Numbered from the stretch's first letter, positions 27,708-36,838 are shown. The stretch is 64,000 bases of DNA from Thalassotalea ponticola (GCF_041379045.1 NZ_CP166871.1:3224001-3288000), one strand, 5' to 3'. Translations and numbers: made by a program. The notes: a model not told the origin generated them from the letters alone.

Positions 27708-29897
27708 ATGGAAATTAAAGTAAACTTTCTCGACAACTTAAAGGTCGAAGCTAAATTCGATGATTACTCAGTGATCGCCGACCAACCGATCCGCTACAAA
27801 GGCGACGGTTCAGCACCAAGTCCATTTGATTATTTTCTCGCTTCTTCTGCCTTGTGTGCGGCTTACTTTATCCGTGTCTACTGCAACGCGCGTGACATAC
27901 CGACTGACAACATACGCTTATCGCAAAACAACATTATTGACCCGGAAAATCGCTACAACCAAATATTTCAAATTCAAGTTGAACTACCCGAGGACATCTC
28001 AGAGAAGGATAGGCAAGGTATTTTGCGCTCGATTGATCGCTGCACGGTAAAAAAGGTGATACAAACCGGCCCCGAATTTAAGGTAGAGATCGTCGATAGC
28101 TTAAGCGATGATGCGCAAGCCATGCTCATGCAACACCGCGAAGATGACAGCAATACATTTATTGTTGGTAAAGATTTGCCGTTAGAACAAACCATTGACA
28201 ACATGACCGCATTGCTGGCCGATTTAGGGATGAAAATTGAAGTCTCCTCGTGGCGCAATATCGTTCCCAATGTCTGGTCGCTGCACATTCGTGACGCGGC
28301 CTCATTCATGTGCTTTACCAATGGCAAAGGCGCGACCAAAGAAAGTGCGCTTTGCTCGGCATTAGGCGAGTTTATCGAACGTTTGAACTGCAATTTTTTT
28401 TACAACGATCAGTATTTGGGCGAGGATATTGCCAATAGTGAATTTGTCCACTACCCCAACGAAAAGTGGTTCAAACCCGATGCGAGTGATGCCCTACCTG
28501 AGGGCTTGCTCGATGATTATTGTTTATCGATTTACAACCCAGATGGCGAGTTGCAAGGCAGCCATTTAATCGATACCAACTCGGGAAATGTTGAGCGCGG
28601 TATCGTCGCTTTGCCGTATACCAGACACAGTGACGGCGAAACCGTTTACTTCCCGTCGAACTTGATCGAAAACCTGTTTTTAAGTAATGGCATGAGTGCG
28701 GGCAACAACTTATTTGAAGCCAAAGTACAGTGTTTATCGGAAATTTTTGAACGGGCGGTGAAACGTCAAATTATCGAAGATGAAATCGCGCTACCCGACG
28801 TACCGCACAGCGTATTAGAGAAATACCCGAGTATCCTTGCGGGCATTGATGCGCTTGAACAACAAGGCTTTCCCATTGTCGTCAAAGACGCCTCTCTTGG
28901 CGGTCAGTTTCCGGTGATGTGTGTCACCTTGATGAATCCGAAAACAGGCGGGGTATTTGCCTCGTTTGGCGCTCACCCCAATTTTGAAGTTGCACTTGAG
29001 CGCAGTTTAACCGAACTGCTACAAGGCCGCAGCTTCGAGGGTCTGAACGACATTCAAAAACCGACCTTTAATTCGATGGCGGTACAAGAACCTGAAAACT
29101 TTGTCGAACACTTCATTGACTCGACTGGTGTTATTTCATGGCGCTTTTTCAGTGCCGCTCATGACTATGAGTTTGTTGAATGGGATTTCTCCGGTAGCAA
29201 CGAAGAAGAGTGCAATGCCTTGTTTGCGATTTTAGACGATTTAGGCAAAGAGGCTTATGTTGCTGAGTACACTGATATCGGTATCGCCTGTCGAATTTTA
29301 GTACCCGATTACTCAGAAGTGTATCCAGTGGAAGATTTGATTTGGGATAACACCAACAAAGCATTGCAATATCGCCACGACATTCTCAATATTCATCGCT
29401 TAGATGACGATCAACTGGCCGATTTGGTGGATCGCTTAGAGCAAAGTCAACTGGATAATTACATCGATATTATCACCCTAATTGGCGTCGAGTTTGACGA
29501 CAATACGCCGTGGGGACAACTGACCATAATCGAACTCAAAATATTAATTTATATTGCCTTAGGGGTTCTCGAACAAGCATATGAACTGATTGGTGAATTG
29601 TTGCAATACAACGACAACTCACTGACTGAACGCCTGCGCTTTTACCAAGCGATGCACGTCACCTTAGAAGTCGCACTCGCGGATGACCTCGAATTTGAGG
29701 ATTACCATCAAGCGTTTAACCGCATGTTCAGCGAAGACATTATGAACAGTGTGATTGGTTCAATTAACGGCGACATTAAGTTTTATGGATTAACGCCGAC
29801 CAGCAGTAAATTAGAGGGTATCGAAAAACACTTAAAGTTAATTGAAAGCTATAAGAAACTGCATCGAGCACGCGCCAACATCGCCGCACAAAAGTAA
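27708..29897 (+). CDS. OsmC-YcaO fusion protein
   Basis: I choose ATG 27708 (MEIKVNFLDNLKVEAKF), giving 729 residues. Residues 1-150 form an OsmC/YhfA-type domain with both family cysteines (LASSALCAAYF; IDRCTVKKVIQTG). Residues about 210-570 form a YcaO domain with the ATP/Mg motif CFTNGKGATKESALCSALGE followed by FIERLN. The rest is a helical C-terminal region, as in E. coli YcaO. YcaO enzymes activate amide backbones with ATP; E. coli YcaO is linked to beta-methylthiolation of ribosomal protein S12 with RimO, but its exact step is unresolved. No RiPP precursor or dehydrogenase lies beside it. The MITE sits 124 nt upstream. Confidence 0.9.
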   Translation: MEIKVNFLDNLKVEAKFDDYSVIADQPIRYKGDGSAPSPFDYFLASSALCAAYFIRVYCNARDIPTDNIRLSQNNIIDPENRYNQIFQIQVELPEDISEKDRQGILRSIDRCTVKKVIQTGPEFKVEIVDSLSDDAQAMLMQHREDDSNTFIVGKDLPLEQTIDNMTALLADLGMKIEVSSWRNIVPNVWSLHIRDAASFMCFTNGKGATKESALCSALGEFIERLNCNFFYNDQYLGEDIANSEFVHYPNEKWFKPDASDALPEGLLDDYCLSIYNPDGELQGSHLIDTNSGNVERGIVALPYTRHSDGETVYFPSNLIENLFLSNGMSAGNNLFEAKVQCLSEIFERAVKRQIIEDEIALPDVPHSVLEKYPSILAGIDALEQQGFPIVVKDASLGGQFPVMCVTLMNPKTGGVFASFGAHPNFEVALERSLTELLQGRSFEGLNDIQKPTFNSMAVQEPENFVEHFIDSTGVISWRFFSAAHDYEFVEWDFSGSNEEECNALFAILDDLGKEAYVAEYTDIGIACRILVPDYSEVYPVEDLIWDNTNKALQYRHDILNIHRLDDDQLADLVDRLEQSQLDNYIDIITLIGVEFDDNTPWGQLTIIELKILIYIALGVLEQAYELIGELLQYNDNSLTERLRFYQAMHVTLEVALADDLEFEDYHQAFNRMFSEDIMNSVIGSINGDIKFYGLTPTSSKLEGIEKHLKLIESYKKLHRARANIAAQK

Positions 29898-29961
29898 CCG
29901 CTACAGCAAGGTCAAGTAATGTTCCAGGCAGGGCTTGACCTCAATCTGCTAGCTAGTGGTA

Positions 29962-29980
29962 GCGATAATGGCATTATCGC
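29962..29980. promoter_or_regulatory. 19-bp palindrome upstream of the acyl-CoA dehydrogenase
   Basis: GCGATAATGGCATTATCGC has 9-bp perfect arms around one central base. It lies 158 nt before the dehydrogenase start in a 240-bp gap. It is too tight to form a hairpin and has the shape of a dimeric repressor site (TetR/GntR type). A weaker dyad (AGGTCAAG / CTTGACCT, 29909-29941) lies next to it. Confidence 0.5.
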
Positions 29981-30137
29981 CATATATTTGATATTAGTCA
30001 TATAACAACCCCTGTGACCCTGCTAAGCTAACGTCCTAGACGGCACAATGTACTCAGTGCATCGACCCTGTTACAGTGAACAACTGGGAAGAGGTAGTTG
30101 ACGCCAGCAAAGAATAATATCGCACGGGAGAGGTAAG

Positions 30138-31319
30138 GTGAGTAACAGACAATCTAATTGGCAAGATATTTTATTGTTAGAGCAACAGCTAACGGATGAT
30201 GAGCGAATGATCAGCGCGATGGCGCGAGATTTTTGCCAAAATGAATTGCAGCCGGGTATCTTAATGGCCAACCGCAACGAACAGTTTGACCCCGATATAA
30301 TGCGTCAGTTTGGAGAATTGGGCTTACTCGGTGCCACCATCAAAGGCTATGGCTGTTCGGGTATTTCATATGTTGGCTATGGCTTGATTGCGCGTGAAGT
30401 TGAACGCGTTGATTCGGGCTACCGCAGCGCGATGAGTGTGCAATCATCGTTGGTTATGCACCCTATTTATACCTGGGGTAGCGACGCACAAAAACAAAAA
30501 TACTTGGCAAAACTAGCAAGTGGAGAGCTGATTGGTTGCTTTGGCCTAACCGAACCCGATGCCGGCTCCGACCCCGCCAGCATGAATACCCGAGCGCGCA
30601 AAGTCGAAGGCGGCTATCGCCTAACTGGCAATAAAATGTGGATCACCAATGCGCCTATTGCCGATGTGTTCATTGTCTGGGCAAAATCCGAGCAGCACGA
30701 CAACCAAATTTGTGGCTTTATTCTCGAGAAAGGCATGCCAGGACTCAGCGCCCCTAAAATTGTCGGTAAGCAGTCGTTAAAGGCTTCGATTACCGGTGAA
30801 ATTGTCATGGATAACGTGTTTGTTCCCGAGGAAAATATGTTTCCTGAAGTCCGCGGTTTAAAAGGCCCGTTTAGCTGTTTAAATATGGCGCGCTATGGTA
30901 TTTCATGGGGAGTGATGGGCGCGGCAGAAGACTGTTGGCATCGAGCCCGTCAATACGGTTTAGAACGCCATCAGTTTGGTAAACCTCTGGCGCAAACCCA
31001 GCTGTATCAAAAGAAATTAGCCGATATGCAAACCGAAATAACCCTCGGTTTACAAGCTTCGCTACGAGTTGGTCAATTGATTGACAGCGGCCAGTTTCAG
31101 CCTGCCATGATCAGCCTGGTCAAGCGCAATAACTGTGGTAAAGCGTTGACAATAGCGCGTGAAGCGCGCGATATGCACGGCGGTAATGGCATTGCTGATG
31201 AATACCATGTCATTCGCCATATGATTAACTTGGAAACCGTGAATACCTACGAGGGAACCCACGATATTCACGCCCTTATTTTGGGACGGGAGCAAACCGG
31301 ATTACAAGCGTTTTTTTAA
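30138..31319 (+). CDS. Acyl-CoA dehydrogenase, probably glutaryl-CoA dehydrogenase
   Basis: FAD enzyme of the acyl-CoA dehydrogenase family, 393 residues. [20 protein letters not shown] (near 135), [17 protein letters not shown] and the C-terminal [20 protein letters not shown] followed by [15 protein letters not shown] match glutaryl-CoA dehydrogenases, with the catalytic base Glu in YEGT. That enzyme oxidises and decarboxylates glutaryl-CoA to crotonyl-CoA in lysine/tryptophan breakdown. The GTG start at 30138 is supported by GGGAGAGG just upstream. A palindrome further upstream may be its operator. No CoA-transferase partner lies next to it. Confidence 0.87.
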   Translation: MSNRQSNWQDILLLEQQLTDDERMISAMARDFCQNELQPGILMANRNEQFDPDIMRQFGELGLLGATIKGYGCSGISYVGYGLIAREVERVDSGYRSAMSVQSSLVMHPIYTWGSDAQKQKYLAKLASGELIGCFGLTEPDAGSDPASMNTRARKVEGGYRLTGNKMWITNAPIADVFIVWAKSEQHDNQICGFILEKGMPGLSAPKIVGKQSLKASITGEIVMDNVFVPEENMFPEVRGLKGPFSCLNMARYGISWGVMGAAEDCWHRARQYGLERHQFGKPLAQTQLYQKKLADMQTEITLGLQASLRVGQLIDSGQFQPAMISLVKRNNCGKALTIAREARDMHGGNGIADEYHVIRHMINLETVNTYEGTHDIHALILGREQTGLQAFF

Positions 31320-31449
31320 GCTTCTGGCAACCGTGTAAATAGCGAGCAGGATAAGCGATTCCTCCCCTAAAAACGAAGAAATGTTGTCTTTTTCTGATCG
31401 CTATTGTTGGAGTATAACCTCGACACCAACTGCACCGTACTAAGCGCCT

Positions 31450-31980
31450 TTATTCGAGTGGCACCACTTTACCTATGTATGGGAGGTAGCGGTAGTTCTG
31501 AGCGTAATCGATTCCGACACCGACGACAAATTCATCGGGAATGTCGAAGCCCACCCATGTCACATCAACCTCGACTTCGCGTCGCGACGGTTTGTCGAGC
31601 AAGGTGCAAATGTTGATTGACAATGGGTCGCGCAATTGCAGCATTTGCACCACTTTTCGCAAGGTATTGCCGGTATCAATAATGTCTTCAACTAACAGCA
31701 CATGCTTATCGGCAATATCGCCATCCAAATCTTTGAGAATATGAACATCGCGCGAACTGTGCATGCTATTGCCATAGCTTGAGGCGGTCATAAAATCGAC
31801 TTCGTGGGCAACGGTTATTTTGCGCGATAAGTCGGCCATAAACACATACGATCCGCGCAATAGGCCAACCATAACTAATGGCTCGTCACTTGGGTAATGG
31901 GCACTAATTTGTTGGCCTAACATGGCAATGCGATCAGCTACTTGCTGTTCGCTTATCATCACCTCCACTCGATGTTTCAT
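31450..31980 (-). CDS. hpt: Hypoxanthine phosphoribosyltransferase
   Basis: Salvages hypoxanthine (and guanine) to IMP/GMP with PRPP. I choose ATG 31980 ([14 protein letters not shown]), preceded by AGAGAG, giving 176 residues and aligning with the E. coli Hpt start MKHTVEVMI; a GTG two codons upstream is less likely. The PRPP loop is [17 protein letters not shown] (near 100). [15 protein letters not shown] (near 65) and [18 protein letters not shown] are typical of the family. It is monocistronic and convergent with the acyl-CoA dehydrogenase gene. Confidence 0.95.
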   Translation of the reverse strand: MKHRVEVMISEQQVADRIAMLGQQISAHYPSDEPLVMVGLLRGSYVFMADLSRKITVAHEVDFMTASSYGNSMHSSRDVHILKDLDGDIADKHVLLVEDIIDTGNTLRKVVQMLQLRDPLSINICTLLDKPSRREVEVDVTWVGFDIPDEFVVGVGIDYAQNYRYLPYIGKVVPLE

Positions 31981-32132
31981 GATCACTCTCTTATTGCTAC
32001 ATTGACGTGTTGATAACTATAGCCGATGTCGGCTGGTTTGCGGAAAATCTGATACACGAGACAATTTACCCTTGCTTTGTATGCACAATTCGTTAAGCTT
32101 GCCCGGTAATTTTTTAAGCAGTATTTACAACA

Positions 32133-32957
32133 ATGGTTAACACAATAATGAATAAATTACTTTCTCTTTGCAGTAAAGCAGCACTTTGCTGCGCCTTACT
32201 CACTTCAAATGCGCAAGCCACCACGATTTTAGTAAAAACCAATATGGGTGATTTCGAGGCGGAGCTATTTGACACTCACACACCTAAAACCGTCGCCAAC
32301 TTTCTTTCCTACGTAGAAAACGGTGATTACACAGATGCCGTTTTTCATCGTAGCATCAAAGGCTTTATCGTACAAACCGGCGGTTTTACCTACGATTATG
32401 AAGAGCACAATGTAAGCAGAATTGAAACCACTGAGGCCGTCGAAAATGAGCCTGTGTTCTCAAACGTGCGCGGTACAATCGCCATGGCTAAATTAGGCGG
32501 TAATCCCGACAGCGCAACGAGCCAGTGGTTTATCAATACCGGTGACAATGCGAGTAACTTAGATGGACAAAACGGTGGCTTTACCGTTTTCGGTAAAGTG
32601 TCTGAGCAAGGCATGGAAATTATTGATGCCATCAACTACCTAAAAACCTATAACCTCAGCCCAGGTAATATGACCTTTGCCGAAACACCTCTGCAAGGTT
32701 TACCCGCAGAAGACGAAGTGCAAGTACTGACCGAAAAGCACCTAGTACTGGTTGAGTCGATCACCGTTATCAACCCTGAGCCAGAGACGGCGAGCGAACT
32801 ACCACCACTAAACGATGCCGATGCGAACGACGACAACACCGATTCAGACGTAGCCGACAAAGAGCCTGAATCAAATGACAACTCGAGCTCAGGTGGTAGT
32901 CTGAGTTGGTTACTTGCATTATTTACTGCTACAGTTGCTTTACGTAAGCAGAAATAA
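32133..32957 (+). CDS. Exported cyclophilin-type peptidyl-prolyl isomerase with GlyGly-CTERM tail
   Basis: The 274-residue protein has a signal peptide (LCCALLTSNAQA) and a cyclophilin domain at about 30-215 (MGDFEAELFDTHTPKTVANF; DAVFHRSIKGFIVQTGG; TSQWFINTGDNA; GFTVFGKVSEQGMEIID). An acidic low-complexity linker follows (DADANDDNTDSDVADKEPES). The C-terminus is Gly-Gly, a hydrophobic helix and a basic end (SSGGSLSWLLALFTATVALR), the GlyGly-CTERM pattern processed by rhombosortase and tied to type II secretion. Start may be ATG 32133 or ATG 32148; neither has a strong ribosome site. It probably folds exported proteins at the cell surface. Confidence 0.9.
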   Translation: MVNTIMNKLLSLCSKAALCCALLTSNAQATTILVKTNMGDFEAELFDTHTPKTVANFLSYVENGDYTDAVFHRSIKGFIVQTGGFTYDYEEHNVSRIETTEAVENEPVFSNVRGTIAMAKLGGNPDSATSQWFINTGDNASNLDGQNGGFTVFGKVSEQGMEIIDAINYLKTYNLSPGNMTFAETPLQGLPAEDEVQVLTEKHLVLVESITVINPEPETASELPPLNDADANDDNTDSDVADKEPESNDNSSSGGSLSWLLALFTATVALRKQK

Positions 32958-32966
32958 TCGCAATCG

Positions 32967-33338
32967 ATGAAACTCAGGGTTTATGTTTTCCGAGCACCCA
33001 TACGGGTGCTGCGGATCAAGCGAAAACGCGGCATTTATCAAGTACGTCGGCAGATGTTAACCTTGAAAATGGCGCTCGCCCAAGAAAAACAAGAAACCCG
33101 TGAGATGCTTACTGTTTACCTCAAATACACGCGTAAGCAAGCTACCAAAGACGAAATGAAAATAGCCAATAAGCAATTTTTCGATTTGCTCAAAGGTCTC
33201 GGTATTGGCGTAGTGGCTATTTTGCCTTTTGCGCCAATTACTATCCCGATCATGATAAAGCTCGGTGACTGGGTTGGTGTTGACATCTTACCTAGCTCGT
33301 TTTCTGATAAAAATCGGCAAAATCGCGAAATTCGATAA
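32967..33338 (+). CDS. Small LETM1-domain-like protein
   Basis: A 123-residue basic protein. The segment EMKIANKQFFDLLKGLGIGV followed by VAILPFAPITIPIMIKLGDW and GVDILPSSF (residues about 60-112) is the LETM1-like pattern of small bacterial proteins of unknown role. One membrane helix is likely in it. The start is uncertain: ATG 32967 lies 9 nt after the cyclophilin stop, and an internal ATG at 33054 (MLTLKMALAQ) would skip a hairpin (AGCACCC-atac-GGGTGCT, 32993-33010). Neither has a good ribosome site. Confidence 0.7.
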   Translation: MKLRVYVFRAPIRVLRIKRKRGIYQVRRQMLTLKMALAQEKQETREMLTVYLKYTRKQATKDEMKIANKQFFDLLKGLGIGVVAILPFAPITIPIMIKLGDWVGVDILPSSFSDKNRQNREIR

Positions 33339-33380
33339 TCACATGCGTCTGCTCACAGACGCGCGTCATTGATTCACTTC

Positions 33381-33507
33381 ACAATCAACTAAACAACTCG
33401 ACAGCACCAACCAATATCGCAGGGTGTTAGGGTGTGCTTATCTTTGTTTGTATTTTCTACAATCAGCTAAACAACTTGACAGCACCGACCAATATCGTAG
33501 GGTGTTA
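33381..33507. repeat. Two 49-bp direct repeats with a 78-bp period
   Basis: Copy 1 (33381-33429) and copy 2 (33459-33507) begin ACAATCAACTAAACAACTCG and ACAATCAGCTAAACAACTTG and end in AGGGTGTTA. They differ at four positions, all transitions. They lie between the LETM1-like gene and a small hypothetical gene. Confidence 0.8.
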
Positions 33508-33532
33508 TTATCCTCTCGGTCTCTGGATTAAT

Positions 33533-33733
33533 ATGAAACTGATTATGCGCAGCGAGTTTGATAACTTGCGACTCAATGACCAGCATGCCTTCGATGTTGA
33601 TCGCAACGGTGATAAACAAGTCGTTAAGATTTATGCCGGCAACAAACTTATCGCCAAAAAAGTCACCCATAAAAAATCAATACGCTATTTTGCGGTTAAA
33701 GAGTATAAAGACTATTTAGTTGATCTTTCGTAG
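33533..33733 (+). CDS. Hypothetical small basic protein
   Basis: A 66-residue frame from ATG 33533 (MKLIMRSEFDNLRLNDQ). The open frame extends to 33434, but that part lies inside the direct repeat and looks non-coding. The product is soluble and rich in Lys, Asp and Tyr (RNGDKQVVKIYAGNKLIAKK; RYFAVKEYKDYLVDLS), with coding-like composition. No family is recognised. It precedes the YdgA-like gene by 78 nt on the same strand. An alternative start is ATG 33545. Confidence 0.5.
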   Translation: MKLIMRSEFDNLRLNDQHAFDVDRNGDKQVVKIYAGNKLIAKKVTHKKSIRYFAVKEYKDYLVDLS

Positions 33734-33811
33734 TTAAAACCCACTGCAATATCAGTGGTTAAATGTTATGCTGAAGATGTCTTAAATAACAATAATAACA
33801 AGGATATAGCT

Positions 33812-35101
33812 ATGAAAATGCGCTACGTCAGCCTTGCCCTTGGGGCAGGCTTATTAGCGAGCCCGTATTTTGCTGGTAAGCAGATAGAGCGGGATTTCAC
33901 CCATATTATTGCGCAAATATCAGCGCAAACCCCCTATGATGTGTCAATTGATCACTACCAACGCGGTTGGTTTTCAAGCACCGCTGATGTCAGCATTCAA
34001 GTTGAGCAGCTAGTTGACGATATGGTCGAGCCATTGGTATTAACCTTTAAGGCCACACATGATATTCAACACGGCCCTTTACTGAGCCAATCTTCATTAA
34101 CGTTAGGCCTAGCCGACATTCGCCACCATATCACTTTAGAGCACAATATGCCCGATAGTGATCAGCTCAACCACGACTTCAGCAATGATAAAGTCGACTA
34201 TTACACGCAGATTACCTTTTTAGGCGACTCCTATTCAACACTCAGTAGCAAAACCATCACCGTGAACTCCAGTGATGCGGTGATGAAAATTTTACCGACT
34301 GACTTGACCATTAAATTAACCCATCAAGGTGAACTTGCGCTAAATGGTATTTGGCAAGGTATGACGGTTTATCAACACGAGCAAGCGTTAGTAGAGATTG
34401 GTCAGATGCAGATGACCTCAAATCAACAAATCGTGCGCGGCAGTGTTTGGGCAAATACCGCTATTATGGTCGGTGACAGCAACATTCACTTGGATAGCTT
34501 ACTGATTCAAGATAATGACGATGTGGGACCTATTGCAATGAACCACGTTGACATCACCACAACCAGTGCTGACCACAATGGTTTGATGGCGGGCAAAGCG
34601 GTGGTTAGCGCAAAAGATATTCGCGCATTGGGACTGACATTCGATGGTTTTAATTATCAATCGAGCATCAAAAATGTTGATTTAGATACTTACGCAGAAC
34701 TGCAGGCCTTATTGGTAAAGGCATCAATGCAAGACAATCCACAACAGTTTGCTCAGCAAGTGCAAGTGATAATTCCCAAGCTACTGAAAAGTGCCCCCGA
34801 ATTTAAAATGGACAATTTAGCGCTTACCACCGGACAAGGTGACATTAGCAGTTACATGGATATATCGTTCGATAGCGATAAGATTGATACCAGTAATCCG
34901 ATGTCCATCTATACCGCAATTGATGCTAACGCCCATGGACAAGCACCTCTCGATTTCTTTGTCGAGTTGAACATGAGTGAGGTAATCGACGACTTACTGG
35001 CTGAGAAAATACTCATTCGCGAGCAACAAAATATTCGCTTTGACTTTAGCTTGGCCGACGGCCTACCCATACTCAATGGCCAAGCAGTACCGCTAGGCTA
35101 G
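33812..35101 (+). CDS. YdgA-like DUF945 protein
   Basis: I choose ATG 33812 (MKMRYVSLALGAGLLASPYF), because AAGGA lies 7 nt upstream; this gives 429 residues. A single N-terminal hydrophobic segment acts as signal or anchor. The conserved family start pattern follows (GKQIERDFTHIIAQIS, then YQRGWFSSTADVSIQ), with repeated beta-rich segments afterwards. DUF945/YdgA proteins are periplasmic and AsmA-like in style; their function is not established. The transcript ends at a strong hairpin (35131-35157). Confidence 0.85.
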   Translation: MKMRYVSLALGAGLLASPYFAGKQIERDFTHIIAQISAQTPYDVSIDHYQRGWFSSTADVSIQVEQLVDDMVEPLVLTFKATHDIQHGPLLSQSSLTLGLADIRHHITLEHNMPDSDQLNHDFSNDKVDYYTQITFLGDSYSTLSSKTITVNSSDAVMKILPTDLTIKLTHQGELALNGIWQGMTVYQHEQALVEIGQMQMTSNQQIVRGSVWANTAIMVGDSNIHLDSLLIQDNDDVGPIAMNHVDITTTSADHNGLMAGKAVVSAKDIRALGLTFDGFNYQSSIKNVDLDTYAELQALLVKASMQDNPQQFAQQVQVIIPKLLKSAPEFKMDNLALTTGQGDISSYMDISFDSDKIDTSNPMSIYTAIDANAHGQAPLDFFVELNMSEVIDDLLAEKILIREQQNIRFDFSLADGLPILNGQAVPLG

Positions 35102-35130
35102 CGCCCCCCTGACGTCATTAGCCAATAAAA

Positions 35131-35157
35131 AAGCCACAACCCGAACGGTTGTGGCTT
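35131..35157 (+). terminator. Rho-independent terminator after the YdgA-like gene
   Basis: Perfect 11-bp stem AAGCCACAACC / GGTTGTGGCTT with loop CGAAC, followed by ATTAATTT and starting 29 nt after the stop codon. The A-run on its left side means it could also act leftward. Confidence 0.8.
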
Positions 35158-35274
35158 ATTAATTTAGCGCTTTATTTTTATTGTCTTATGATTATTCTTG
35201 TTTAGCGCCTCACCTGAATCCAGGTGCTCTCTTCCCCAATGTTAGCGTCGCTGTCAAAGCGCTGGGTTTATCCC

Positions 35275-36285
35275 CTACGCCTGCTTGACAACGGTTTGCT
35301 TGATTTGACCAAAAATTGATTGGCCATTGGCATCAAACATTTCAATTTCAATGGTGTCGCCAAAGCTCATAAACGGTGTACTCGGCTGACCATTATCAAT
35401 GGTTTCAATCATTCGAATTTCAGCAATACAGCTGTATCCCACGCCACCTTCAGATACCGGCTTACCTGCGCCGCCGTCCAGTTTATTTGACACCGTACCC
35501 GAGCCAATAATGGTTCCGGCTGCAAGAGGACGCGTACGCGCCGCGTGAGCAATTAACTGACCAAAGTTGAAGGTCATATCAACACCGGCGTTGGGTTTAC
35601 CAAATACGCCGCCATTGTATTTTGAACACAACGGTAAATGCAACACACCATTTTGCCATGCGTCACCCAATGCCTCAGGGGTAACACACACTGGGCTGAA
35701 CGCACTTGATGGCTTTGATTGGAAGAAGCCAAAGCCTTTTGCGAGCTCGCCTGGAATTAAACCGCGCAGTGACACGTCGTTGACGATCATCACTAACTTG
35801 ATATGAGATAGAGCTTGTTCGGCGCTGACTCCCATTGGTACGTCATCGGTAATCACCGCAATCTCAGCCTCAAAGTCAATGCCAAAACCATCGTCTTGTG
35901 GCATAACAATATCATCTGTTGGCGCTAAAAAGCTATCTGAGCCACCTTGGTACATCAGAGGGTCGGTCCAAAAGCTCTCTGGCATTTCCGCGTTACGCGC
36001 TTTGCGAACTAATTCAACGTGATTGACATAGGCACTGCCGTCAGCCCATTGAAAGGCACGAGGTAATGGTGAGTGACATTGGCTTTGTTCAAAGGCAACA
36101 CCGTCAATTTGGCCCTGTTCCAACTGTTGGTGTAGTTGCTGTAATTGCGGAGCAACAGTCTGCCAATTGTCTAACGCACTTTGCATCGTTGGTGCAACCT
36201 GCTCTGCTGATACCATTTTGGTTAACGCGTTATTAACCACGTAAAGGGCGCCATCACGGCCCGCTTTTAAACTTGTTAATTTCAT
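35275..36285 (-). CDS. Fumarylacetoacetate hydrolase family protein
   Basis: The 336-residue enzyme hydrolyses a C-C bond of fumarylacetoacetate-type diketo acids, the last step of homogentisate breakdown. The metal-binding acids lie in GFGIDFEAEIAVITDD (near 140) and MIVNDVSLRGLIPGE. The substrate loop has FFQSKPSSAFSPVCVTPEAL, and GTIIGSGTVSNKLDGG is a family signature. It is the third gene of the operon hpd-VOC-FAH; its start directly abuts the VOC stop. It is shorter than eukaryotic FAH and matches the shorter enzymes of marine gammaproteobacteria. Confidence 0.88.
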   Translation of the reverse strand: MKLTSLKAGRDGALYVVNNALTKMVSAEQVAPTMQSALDNWQTVAPQLQQLHQQLEQGQIDGVAFEQSQCHSPLPRAFQWADGSAYVNHVELVRKARNAEMPESFWTDPLMYQGGSDSFLAPTDDIVMPQDDGFGIDFEAEIAVITDDVPMGVSAEQALSHIKLVMIVNDVSLRGLIPGELAKGFGFFQSKPSSAFSPVCVTPEALGDAWQNGVLHLPLCSKYNGGVFGKPNAGVDMTFNFGQLIAHAARTRPLAAGTIIGSGTVSNKLDGGAGKPVSEGGVGYSCIAEIRMIETIDNGQPSTPFMSFGDTIEIEMFDANGQSIFGQIKQTVVKQA

Positions 36286-36830
36286 TATTTATTATCCTGA
36301 AAATCTTCACCGTTGTGTAACCAAGCGGCATGCTGAGGTGCCTTTTTGGTTTCTGCCCACTCATCAAGCATATCCACTGACACGCGCTTTAATTCTTCTA
36401 ACATACCCGGTTTGGCAGTTTGCGCTGCAAGCTCAATGCGATGACCGTTGGGGTCAAAGAAATAGATAGATTTAAAGATGGTATGATCAACGGGCCCTAA
36501 CACCGACAAACCAGCCGCTTCGAGCTTAGCTTTGTGGTTGAGCAGATCATCCATAGACTCAACTTCAAAGGCAATGTGTTGTACCCATTCAGGGGTATTT
36601 TGATCGCGATCCATCTTCGGCGAATTTGGCAGTTCGAAGAATGCCAATACATTGCCCATACCCGCGTCTAAAAAGACGTGCATGTACGGATCCGGCTCTT
36701 TGGTCGAAGGCACTTCATTTTCTGCTATCGCTAGCTGAAAATCCATGCCCAGTAAATCGCGATAAAACGCAACCGTTTGTTTGGCATCATTGCAGCGATA
36801 AGCCACGTGATGAATGCGCTTAATGGTCAT
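36285..36830 (-). CDS. VOC (glyoxalase/dioxygenase) family protein in the tyrosine operon
   Basis: A 181-residue two-module VOC protein. Candidate metal ligands are His in RIHHVAYRCND (near 8), Glu in VLAFFELPNSP (near 67), His in EWVQHIAFEVES (near 88) and Glu in GHRIELAAQ (near 135). This is the arrangement of metal-dependent VOC enzymes (extradiol dioxygenase/glyoxalase I). It lies between 4-hydroxyphenylpyruvate dioxygenase and the FAH-type hydrolase, with 8 nt to the former, so it should act on homogentisate or a later intermediate. No cupin-type homogentisate dioxygenase or maleylacetoacetate isomerase is in the window; the precise reaction is not known to me. Confidence 0.85.
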   Translation of the reverse strand: MTIKRIHHVAYRCNDAKQTVAFYRDLLGMDFQLAIAENEVPSTKEPDPYMHVFLDAGMGNVLAFFELPNSPKMDRDQNTPEWVQHIAFEVESMDDLLNHKAKLEAAGLSVLGPVDHTIFKSIYFFDPNGHRIELAAQTAKPGMLEELKRVSVDMLDEWAETKKAPQHAAWLHNGEDFQDNK

Positions 36831-36838
36831 GCTACCCC

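Noticed and set aside
27708..29897. RiPP biosynthesis cluster around the YcaO gene
   Set aside because: No precursor peptide, dehydrogenase, protease or transporter flanks it; the neighbours are unrelated metabolic genes.
33434..33532. Upstream extension of the 66-residue hypothetical gene
   Set aside because: It lies within the second direct repeat and its intervening sequence and shows no coding character.
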